Origin: a virus
Reading direction: 5' to 3' (one strand)
Length of the DNA: 21,154 bases
Virus record (IMG/VR): IMGVR_UViG_3300049214_000108
Location: 1 to 21,154 of that record
The notes below the pieces were generated by a model. It made no database searches and had not been told where the DNA came from. It was given only the letters and a program-made list of their open reading frames with translations. A program made the position numbers and the translations under genes. Position 1 is the stretch's first letter. The number at the start of each line of letters is the position of its first letter. This document shows, one piece after another, positions 1 through 6,252 of this stretch.

Positions 1-1595
1 TCCATGACCGGGATTTTCGGGCAGGTTTGTCCTGCTGCACCACTGGATGTTGGTTGGCAAGTCGTGCTTAACGCCGCTAAATGCGTCCGCATTGTCGCCA
101 CATAGTTTTGCAACGTCGGCTGTCCATCGAGGGAATATGTAAACGGAATCGCGCCCCAAAAACCAATTCTTGCATGCTGCTGGTCGGCAAAGCCTTCGCA
201 TTTTCCGGCTAACATTTGGAAATCCCACAGTGTAATACCATCATTGCGAGAAATAGGCTGGCACACGATTGCGCTTGCGATATCTGGCTCGACGTTTCTT
301 CGGAGCACTTCGAAATAGATCGGCGATGCCTGCCCACCCCAGCAGTAATTCGAGAATGAAATCGGCGCTGCTGGGGTCGAAAGCAACCAAGACGCTCGGA
401 ACATCCAGCTCGAAAAGTTGTCATCTGGCGGTGCGCAAGAAATGCTGTCTCCCACGGCAATAACGTTTCGAACAGGCGCGTCTACGTGGGCGTCGATGCG
501 GATAAACGGATTATATGACGCCCCCTTCCAGCCTGTAGAGGCCGGGTTATCGGACACGTCGCCCGCACCGTATGCTTGCCCTTCGAGATAGTAAAATCCA
601 CCCAAACCTGAAGCGACGTTGGTATCATAGTTCCCGAGGCCTGTTGCCCCTCCCATCGCCGCCTGCATTATGGACGTAGTAGAACCCGTTAACGTCACGT
701 AAACAAAAAGCAAATGACTTCCGTTATTTCCAGAAGCCGCTTGAGGAATTGAGCCAAGCGGAACAAAGTCAGAATGTTGAAGCGTGAATACTTGAGGATT
801 GCTGTTCGCACTGCTCGGGTTCGGTTGGATCGTAAACGCTCTAGCTGTTCCGCTAAGATTTACATAGTCGCTGTCTGCCCCCTGGTTATCCCAATAAATC
901 TTCCCCTCTGGATAAGTGGCGGTTGTGTTGTTGGCGTAATTGCAAAATTGCAACGTCACTGTGCCACTTGCTGTCGCGGCCTGATTGAGCGTTACCGTGG
1001 TGCCGTTTGTGATAGTTGCAGTGGTGACTGGGTATGTCATAACTATTCCGGGACCAAACACAAAAATCGTGCCGCCACCCGTGGGAATTGTCGATGTGCT
1101 GGAACAGGTTACTGTTACCGAAGAAATAGTGGTCGTGCATTGCAAATATACGCTGTTTGTTGTCGGAAACATTTGCACTTGGCTGCTATTGGTGTTCCAT
1201 GTGCTTGGTATATAAGGATAAGCCGCGTAGCTATCGCTTGCCCACGCGGAAACGGAGTTGATTACAGCACCGCCTGCGGTCGAATATGGGTTTGCGAGAG
1301 AGACCGAAATGTCGTTGATCTGCGTCGGAACAGGTATTACATACATATATGTGGTGTATGTAGAATATTGGTTTGTGGTTTTCTGGGCCAGTTGTGTTGG
1401 GCCAAAAGTGGCTGTCATGCGATAACGGCTCGGAGCAAGTTCGGCAGCGGATAGGTTTTTCCGCGCCCAGGCGGGCGTCGGAACAGTTCCTTTTTGGGCC
1501 TGTATAGCCAATCCAATAGCTGCCGACACAGGTTGAGCAAAAACAGAGCGCGTGGATAACAGCAACAAGATTGTTGCAAAGATTCTGAGAAGCAT
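1..1595 (-). CDS. Secreted SGNH/GDSL-type hydrolase, partial at window edge
   Basis: The reading frame starts at the ATG at 1595-1593 and is still open at base 1, giving at least 531 residues. It begins with a clear signal peptide (MLLRIFATILLLLSTRSVFA, likely cut before QP at residue 21), so the product should leave the cytoplasm. Residues about 25-370 are Ser/Thr/Asn/Gly-rich and look beta-structured, as in phage adhesins. From about residue 375 an SGNH hydrolase pattern appears: VIAVGDSIS (GDS at 382-384) fits block I with the nucleophile Ser, NYCWGGQ may be block II, and ISRNDG (449-453) fits block III, although the usual GxND reads SRND. The Asp/His block would lie beyond the window. Family members are esterases or deacetylases acting on polysaccharide O-acetyl groups; the substrate here is unknown. 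The ATG overlaps the TGA of the upstream gene (TGATG). Codons are notably A/T-ending compared with the structural genes. Confidence 0.65.
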   Translation of the reverse strand, partial: MLLRIFATILLLLSTRSVFAQPVSAAIGLAIQAQKGTVPTPAWARKNLSAAELAPSRYRMTATFGPTQLAQKTTNQYSTYTTYMYVIPVPTQINDISVSLANPYSTAGGAVINSVSAWASDSYAAYPYIPSTWNTNSSQVQMFPTTNSVYLQCTTTISSVTVTCSSTSTIPTGGGTIFVFGPGIVMTYPVTTATITNGTTVTLNQAATASGTVTLQFCNYANNTTATYPEGKIYWDNQGADSDYVNLSGTARAFTIQPNPSSANSNPQVFTLQHSDFVPLGSIPQAASGNNGSHLLFVYVTLTGSTTSIMQAAMGGATGLGNYDTNVASGLGGFYYLEGQAYGAGDVSDNPASTGWKGASYNPFIRIDAHVDAPVRNVIAVGDSISCAPPDDNFSSWMFRASWLLSTPAAPISFSNYCWGGQASPIYFEVLRRNVEPDIASAIVCQPISRNDGITLWDFQMLAGKCEGFADQQHARIGFWGAIPFTYSLDGQPTLQNYVATMRTHLAALSTTCQPTSSGAAGQTCPKIPVM

Positions 1596-2272
1596 CACTG
1601 GCTAATCCCGTAGGTTATCGTTCCTGTGGAGTACGAGCTGCAAATAAGCTCGTAACTGACGGTTTTTGTAGTGCCGTTTTGCGATCCGGGCTCCGACCAC
1701 TGTTCGCTTGCTACCGTCGTGAAACTTTCAAGTTGCGACCCGTTTGCTGTGACTGGCAAATAAGGCGATCCGTTGATGCTTCTGGCTAGATAAACCGTGC
1801 CGCCCAGAGCCGCGCCAGGTGACTGGCTACTCGATCCATAAACGGCAACGTTAAATGTGCCGCCGTTTCGCGCGACATCAGGCGTGAAAGGCGCGCTTGC
1901 ACCCGTCCCGGTGAATGTGCCGGCCAAATTGTTTGCTGAAGAAACCGCCGTCGTTCCAATCGGCACTGCGCCATCGACGGTGAGAGTCGGCGAGACAAGA
2001 TTGCCCGAAGAGTTCGGAAACGCGACTTGCTGGCCTGATGTGGGCGCGGTGGCGTTAATCGTTCCGACGGAGGCGTCCCCGCCTGATCCGCCGCCGCCGG
2101 TCGGGCAAGGAACGGCGTTCTGGGTGCCGTCCGACTTTGGGCAGAGCTGCACGAACGCTTGCGCCGTCCCGTTGCCGGTCCCGTACGTCGTGTAGACGCT
2201 GCTGCTCGCCACAATTAGTACGGCGCTTGCCCCGAGGCATAAGCCCAAAGCCAACGGACGAAAGTTTCGCAT
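1595..2272 (-). CDS. Signal-anchored protein with phage decoration-like C-terminal domain
   Basis: This 225-residue protein has a basic start (MRNFRP) and a hydrophobic segment at about residues 7-26, so it is probably a signal anchor or signal peptide. Residues 11-56 are identical to a segment of the protein encoded at 4800-5297. A Gly-rich linker (PTGGGGSGGDA) follows. The last roughly 110 residues (FTGTGASAPFTPDV, GTVYLARSINGSPYLPVT, ASEQWSEPG, YSTGTITYGISQ) resemble a beta-sandwich domain I recall from phage virion decoration and fibre proteins; that match is from memory. An SD-like AAAGG lies 7 nt before the ATG, and the TGA overlaps the next ATG (TGATG), so it should be translated together with the hydrolase gene. 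No catalytic motif is visible. It could be a virion protein or an envelope-displayed one. Confidence 0.7.
   Translation of the reverse strand: MRNFRPLALGLCLGASAVLIVASSSVYTTYGTGNGTAQAFVQLCPKSDGTQNAVPCPTGGGGSGGDASVGTINATAPTSGQQVAFPNSSGNLVSPTLTVDGAVPIGTTAVSSANNLAGTFTGTGASAPFTPDVARNGGTFNVAVYGSSSQSPGAALGGTVYLARSINGSPYLPVTANGSQLESFTTVASEQWSEPGSQNGTTKTVSYELICSSYSTGTITYGISQ
2105..2242. repeat. 138-bp direct repeat, copy 1
   Basis: This stretch matches 5127-5264 in the same orientation at 136 of 138 positions by direct reading; the differences are at 2138 (t versus c) and 2153 (g versus a). It encodes residues 11-56 of the 1595-2272 protein. Both differences are synonymous, so the encoded segment is identical. 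The similarity stops at both ends, which marks an exchangeable N-terminal module. Confidence 0.95.
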
Positions 2273-2283
2273 AGGCGTGCCTT

Positions 2284-4800
2284 TCAGTTAAAACAGCCGC
2301 CCACAGCCACAGTGTAGGTGCTGCCAGACGACAGGTTGGAAACCGCGAGCGCGGGGCTCGGAAGGGCTGCGCCAGAGGCGCCGAATACTATTGTCCCATA
2401 CGGCTGGTTAGGCTGCGGCCGGAACAACGCCTGCGTTCCGCCGTTAGGCCATGTGATAGCAGAAAGCCCCTGGACCGCGAAAACTCTTTCTGAGTTGATT
2501 GATGCGGCGATCGGTAGCCCAAACTCCAAAACGCCGTAGGGGTGGGTCGGGCCACTGCTGGCAAAAGTTGGCGCGAATGTTTCAGTGAAATCGAAACACC
2601 CGTTACCCCACAAAAAACCGGCAGAACTGATCATGTTCGTTTGCCAGTTACCAAGGTTTTGCGGCACGACGGTTGGGGTAAACGTAGATTGCTCCGTCGA
2701 GTTTGCGGCCTGTGTGATCGCGCTTAGCGATGGGTTCAATACCCAACCGCTCCATTGAATCAACGGCTGAATCGTAGGGTCTATGTTGAGAGCTAGCGCC
2801 GAAAGGTTTTGCGGGTAAGTCAGCGCAAGATTATTGACAGTTGCCGTGCTGGCAATCTGCGTATCCACTCCCAGCGTTACGAGGCTTGGGGTTCGGAAAC
2901 TGCATGATAGACAGTCGCCTACATTCAAGCCGCCCCCATACGGATCGCCCCCGCTCGTCGCAAAATCCGCATCGACAATAAAATGGTTTCCAGTGCCCGT
3001 GTTAACGAGGTCAAGTGCCCAGGCGTTTATCGGCGGGTCGTTTAGAATCAGATTATGGAGCGTCATCACACTCGCGTAGCCCTGGTCGCCCGTTCCAGTG
3101 CAACCGATCTGGAAAAGGTCACCGCTGGGCGCGCCGCCCGGCGGTGCGATATCGACCGCGCCTTCGATATGCATACCTTCCACGATGATGTTATTTATTT
3201 GGCCGTTTGTGGCCGCACAAAACCGCACACCTGGGCCATAAGGTTGAAATGCTCGAACATCGTCCAGGGTTATATCCCCATAACTCGCTCGCGAGGACGT
3301 TGTTATCGAATTAAAATCAAGCTCCGCCAAGTTTGCGGTGCCTGAGTTCATACAATAAATATCTGTCATATGCGTTTCGCCCATATAACTGACGTGCTGG
3401 CCCGCGGCGACAATGCCAGCGCCCCCCTGGATACATGGGCCGGGGATAAATTCCATGTGTAAATGCTCGAAATTCGCGTGCTGCAATGCGTCGTAGCCAG
3501 CAACGCCAATCTGTCCGCCAGGCGCCGTGCGATCCCCCAGAATGCTGCAATCGGCAACCTCGTAAGCTACCGTCCCCTCAGAAATCGCTCCGCTATTGCC
3601 GGAAAAAGGCCGTGTGCTGCCTTGATTGATGCCATCAAACCCGATTGCAGCACCAGTGTAGCCGACACCCATGTCGATTATACTCGCGCCTTCACCTGCA
3701 CATTTGACGCCCTCGCTAAGCAGCAAAGGATTGGTCCCAGAAGCAAGGAAATAATGCCCGACCGGCACAAATACCAGCGCTGACTGACCTTGCGCCTTGA
3801 GCGCGTTTGCCGCCGCGTACGCGGCCGCGAAGGCAGGCTGGTCGTTTGCTCCAAATTTAAAATTTCCGCCCATTGTTTGCTTCCCCAGCCCCGAGAGAGT
3901 GCCGCCGCTGCCGCTTCCCGTAACCGCAGTAACCGCGTAATTACTCTGGTTAGGGAAGCTCGTGGGCGTGCTGCCTTGGCTGGAAATCAAAATTTTGCGT
4001 AGCCCGGTCGAGAGGTAAAACGACGCCCCTACTAAGTCACCTCCGCAGCCGCTTACGGGGTCCGACGTGCTACCTGTATTCGGGTTGATGGCGTAGCTGC
4101 CGCCATTGGAAATGGAGTTGATTGCCGAGATTGAACCATTCGTCGCCGTGACGTTATAATACGCAAAGTTAAAAGACTTTCGCTTAATTGGCGTGCCGCT
4201 GGTGCCGTATACGGTGAGCGTTCCGTCTGCGTTGTCTGCGCCGCCCTGAGCACAGTCGATACCTGAACCGGCGCTGGCGATTGACGCAGCAACCACCTGA
4301 CTGTTCAGCACCGTAAATGTCGGGGCGACGGTTTGGCCTGGCAACGAGATAGAAATGGTATCGCCAGCGTCGTATCCTGTGCCGGGGGAGACGATCCCGG
4401 CTTGGAAAACCGAATAGGTGGGAATCGGATCGGTCGCACACACGGACAGAGAGACATCATTGGAGTCGATTACCGAAATTATCGAACCGTTAAGGCTTGT
4501 CGTGTCCGTCGTCACATTGATCGGCAGGCCCACGTCCAGCGTTGTGAATCCTGGACCTTTGGCAGTCACGTCATTGCTGTTCAGGATGCAGCCCCCGCCG
4601 GGCATCGTTCCGTCGTTGTACGATAATTCGTTGCCCTGCGCGCCGAAAGATTTGACGGAGACCGTATTTCCAAAGAAGGCCAGATACGTACCATTTGGAA
4701 TCGTATACCTCGGCGCGCCCTGCCCACAAGCCACTACAGGCGCCAGCATCGTGCTCAGCATCAGCGCCGCACGGATCGGATGTTTCACAATGCCTGCCAT
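2284..4800 (-). CDS. Beta-helix tailspike-like protein with lipobox signal
   Basis: This 838-residue protein has the pectate-lyase-like right-handed beta-helix pattern of phage tailspikes and depolymerases. VSVKSFGAQGNE (47-58) corresponds to the usual VxVkdFGAkGdG start. The expected continuation appears only at 318-354 (ANDQPAFAAAYAAANAL, then LVFVPVGHYFLAS), so about 260 residues are inserted within the motif. The inserted part contains a DVGlPI...ISVI module and GTGYDAGDTISI plus GGSYA segments. The helix proper runs from about 340 to 660, followed by a C-terminal domain. The N-terminus is a signal sequence with K6, H7 and R10, a hydrophobic core, and VVAC at 22-25, which satisfies the lipobox rule with C25 as the lipidated residue. 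The ATG overlaps the upstream TGA (TGATG at 4802-4798). It probably binds or cleaves a host surface glycan; whether it is on virions or cells is unclear. Confidence 0.75.
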   Translation of the reverse strand: MAGIVKHPIRAALMLSTMLAPVVACGQGAPRYTIPNGTYLAFFGNTVSVKSFGAQGNELSYNDGTMPGGGCILNSNDVTAKGPGFTTLDVGLPINVTTDTTSLNGSIISVIDSNDVSLSVCATDPIPTYSVFQAGIVSPGTGYDAGDTISISLPGQTVAPTFTVLNSQVVAASIASAGSGIDCAQGGADNADGTLTVYGTSGTPIKRKSFNFAYYNVTATNGSISAINSISNGGSYAINPNTGSTSDPVSGCGGDLVGASFYLSTGLRKILISSQGSTPTSFPNQSNYAVTAVTGSGSGGTLSGLGKQTMGGNFKFGANDQPAFAAAYAAANALKAQGQSALVFVPVGHYFLASGTNPLLLSEGVKCAGEGASIIDMGVGYTGAAIGFDGINQGSTRPFSGNSGAISEGTVAYEVADCSILGDRTAPGGQIGVAGYDALQHANFEHLHMEFIPGPCIQGGAGIVAAGQHVSYMGETHMTDIYCMNSGTANLAELDFNSITTSSRASYGDITLDDVRAFQPYGPGVRFCAATNGQINNIIVEGMHIEGAVDIAPPGGAPSGDLFQIGCTGTGDQGYASVMTLHNLILNDPPINAWALDLVNTGTGNHFIVDADFATSGGDPYGGGLNVGDCLSCSFRTPSLVTLGVDTQIASTATVNNLALTYPQNLSALALNIDPTIQPLIQWSGWVLNPSLSAITQAANSTEQSTFTPTVVPQNLGNWQTNMISSAGFLWGNGCFDFTETFAPTFASSGPTHPYGVLEFGLPIAASINSERVFAVQGLSAITWPNGGTQALFRPQPNQPYGTIVFGASGAALPSPALAVSNLSSGSTYTVAVGGCFN

Positions 4801-5297
4801 CAGTTTGCTCCCATCGTAGCGCCATCACCAGATGCGCCATCCACCCAAAAATCCGATGATTGGTTGTCGGTGTATGTGATGCACACACCAGGCTGGAGCG
4901 GCGCACCCGTGCTCTGCGTGACGCTCGAACCGCCCACCCACACCGTGCCGGTATTATTGACCACCGTGGTGCCGCTGACATGCTGACCGCAGATGGTGAC
5001 ACCTTGTAGCAGCGTGTGCGCACCGAACTGGACCGCAATGCCCGTATTGGCGATGGTGACGGGGGTTACGTTGATTGGGGGCGCAGAGGGCGCGTTTATG
5101 GTGACGTTGCCTAAAGGAGTTGACGAGCAAGGAACGGCGTTCTGGGTGCCGTCCGACTTCGGGCAGAGCTGCACAAACGCTTGCGCCGTCCCGTTGCCGG
5201 TCCCGTACGTCGTGTAGACGCTGCTGCTCGCCACAATTAGTACGGCGCTTGCCCCGAGGCATAAAATTAAACCTAGCCGGCGCAAACAAACCTCCAT
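4800..5297 (-). CDS. Signal-anchored protein with fibre/decoration-like domain
   Basis: This 165-residue protein heads the leftward cassette. I place the start at the ATG at 5297-5295, because GAGG lies 6 nt upstream and because this aligns with the start of the paralogue at 1595-2272. An upstream in-frame ATG at 5381 would add 28 residues without similar support. The N-terminus (MEVCLRRLGLI, then a hydrophobic run) is a probable signal anchor. Residues 12-57 match the paralogue exactly. The C-terminal half (GVTICGQ, TGTVWVGGSSVTQSTGAPL, PGVCITY, SSDFWVDGAS) resembles short jelly-roll-like domains in phage head-decoration and fibre proteins; that match is from memory. The TGA overlaps the tailspike ATG (TGATG), which points to coupled translation and perhaps a joint structure. 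Four Cys residues in the mature part (38, 57, 102 and 138) would suit disulfides if exported. Confidence 0.7.
   Translation of the reverse strand: MEVCLRRLGLILCLGASAVLIVASSSVYTTYGTGNGTAQAFVQLCPKSDGTQNAVPCSSTPLGNVTINAPSAPPINVTPVTIANTGIAVQFGAHTLLQGVTICGQHVSGTTVVNNTGTVWVGGSSVTQSTGAPLQPGVCITYTDNQSSDFWVDGASGDGATMGAN
5127..5264. repeat. 138-bp direct repeat, copy 2
   Basis: This is the partner of 2105-2242, encoding residues 12-57 of the 4800-5297 protein. The two copies bracket the entire tailspike-like gene. Homologous recombination between them would remove 3,022 bp and fuse the first 57 codons of this gene in frame to the C-terminal domain of the downstream paralogue. Confidence 0.95.
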
Positions 5298-5323
5298 TAG
5301 CCGCCTCGGTAGCCGAAAATCGC

Positions 5324-5329
5324 TTGACA
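5324..5329 (+). promoter_or_regulatory. Candidate -35 element of rightward promoter
   Basis: A perfect TTGACA sits in the divergent intergenic region, about 95 bp before the scaffold start. The best -10 candidates (around CATATG/TATGCT at 5349-5356) match poorly or are spaced too far, so this is only a weak promoter candidate. Divergent transcription on both sides means promoters must lie in or near 5298-5424 unless the structural operon is read from elsewhere. Confidence 0.3.
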
Positions 5330-5368
5330 AGCCAGCTTTTCCGATTGTCATATGCTCTAACATTCGAC

Positions 5369-5388
5369 TAACCCCCGTCATAGGGTTA
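5369..5388. promoter_or_regulatory. Inverted repeat in divergent intergenic region
   Basis: TAACCC (5369-5374) and GGGTTA (5383-5388) form a 6-bp inverted repeat with an 8-base spacer, between the divergent leftward cassette and the scaffold gene. It could be an operator bound by a dimeric regulator or a short RNA hairpin in the 5' leader. Its location is suggestive, but six base pairs can occur by chance. Confidence 0.3.
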
Positions 5389-5424
5389 ATTTTCGATCCG
5401 GGTCACGTATCCCGCGGAGTGGCA

Positions 5425-6213
5425 ATGTCCGAATCCCTAGACGACGAGCTTGCGCAATTTTTGGAGGATGACGGTGGCGAAGAAACCAACGAAACCGAAG
5501 AAAATGGGCAAGGGCAAGGCGATGCCGAAGGGCAAGAAGCCGGGCCGGTCGATGAAGGGGCGCAAGGAAGCCGCAGAGGATCAGAAGGGGATGTAGAGCC
5601 GCCGGCTCGGCCCGCCCGCCGCGAAAACGATAGCGTTCGCGCCCTTCGGGAACGTGCGCAGGCAGCGGAAGCCAGAGCCCTAGTCTACGAACAGATGCTG
5701 GGGCAGCGTAATGCGGCGCCGCAGCTTCCTCAGAACGATCCGGTAGCGGCTGCGGCGGCGCAGGCGGCTGAAAACGAGCGGATCATGAACATGATGCCGC
5801 ACGAACAGGCGCAGTATTTCGCCAATCGGGCAGAGCAGCGTGTCCAGCAGCAGATTCAGGCCTTGGCGCGCCAGCAGCAGGATGCGCTCGACAGGATGCA
5901 CTTCGACACCATTAAGGCGACCAACAAAGTCGCCGCGAAGTACGAGTCGCAGGTCGAAAAGCTGGTAGCAGAGCAGGCCGCGCGGGGCGTGACCGTGCCG
6001 CGGAAAGCGGCGCTGGCGTATGTTTTGGGCGAAGCGGTTCTCGCCCGTGCGCCCGCCGCGGCAGCAAAGCAAAGGCAGGGTGCGGCGGAGAGGACAGCAG
6101 GCGCGACGGTGCGGCGCGGATCGCCAGGCGGCGATACGGCGGCCGAGCCGAGAGGTAACAGAGGCAACGATCTTGCGGCGCTGGAACGGCGCCTGGCAGG
6201 GAAAATCATCTAA
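5425..6213 (+). CDS. Capsid scaffolding protein
   Basis: This 262-residue acidic to Gln/Ala-rich protein lies directly upstream of the major capsid gene, the standard place for the scaffold that guides procapsid assembly and then leaves. The N-terminal 50 residues are very acidic and Gly/Glu/Gln-rich (DDELAQFLEDDGGEETNETE). Residues about 70-180 are helical and coiled-coil-like (RALRERAQAAEARALVYEQM; AEQRVQQQIQALARQQQDAL). The C-terminus is basic (RRLAGKII), as in scaffolds that dock on capsid protein through a basic tail. I choose the ATG at 5425, because GGAG at 5416-5419 is 5 nt upstream; an in-frame GTG at 5419 overlaps that SD. It begins the plus-strand structural operon. No protease motif is visible. 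The role rests on position and composition, not on a specific motif. Confidence 0.8.
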   Translation: MSESLDDELAQFLEDDGGEETNETEENGQGQGDAEGQEAGPVDEGAQGSRRGSEGDVEPPARPARRENDSVRALRERAQAAEARALVYEQMLGQRNAAPQLPQNDPVAAAAAQAAENERIMNMMPHEQAQYFANRAEQRVQQQIQALARQQQDALDRMHFDTIKATNKVAAKYESQVEKLVAEQAARGVTVPRKAALAYVLGEAVLARAPAAAAKQRQGAAERTAGATVRRGSPGGDTAAEPRGNRGNDLAALERRLAGKII

Positions 6214-6214
6214 C

Positions 6215-6237
6215 CCGGAGGTAATCCCTCCGGTTTT
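6215..6237 (+). terminator. GC-rich hairpin plus T tract between scaffold and capsid genes
   Basis: CCGGAGG (6215-6221) pairs with CCTCCGG (6227-6233) around a 5-base loop, and TTTT follows at 6234-6237. It begins one base after the scaffold stop codon and ends just before the capsid SD (GGAGGGG at 6238-6244). It looks like a weak intrinsic terminator or a processing/stability hairpin that could set the scaffold-to-capsid ratio. The T tract is short, so read-through is likely. Confidence 0.5.
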
Positions 6238-6252
6238 GGAGGGGTACCAACG

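Larger units (their letters stand above)
5298..5424. other. Divergent intergenic region
   Basis: This 127-bp region separates the leftward envelope cassette from the rightward structural operon. It holds SD sites for both flanking genes, a TTGACA, and the TAACCC/GGGTTA inverted repeat. It is the only divergent junction in the window and so the natural place for promoters or operators controlling both directions. No convincing full promoter can be read by eye. Confidence 0.6.

Noticed and set aside
774-1454. Plus-strand frame of 226 codons
   Set aside because: It lies antisense to the signal-peptide hydrolase frame, has Cys/Arg-rich random composition and is not linked to any neighbour.
5298-5381. 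28-codon upstream extension of the first cassette gene
   Set aside because: The SD and alignment with the paralogue both support ATG 5297; the extension would put extra residues before the signal anchor.
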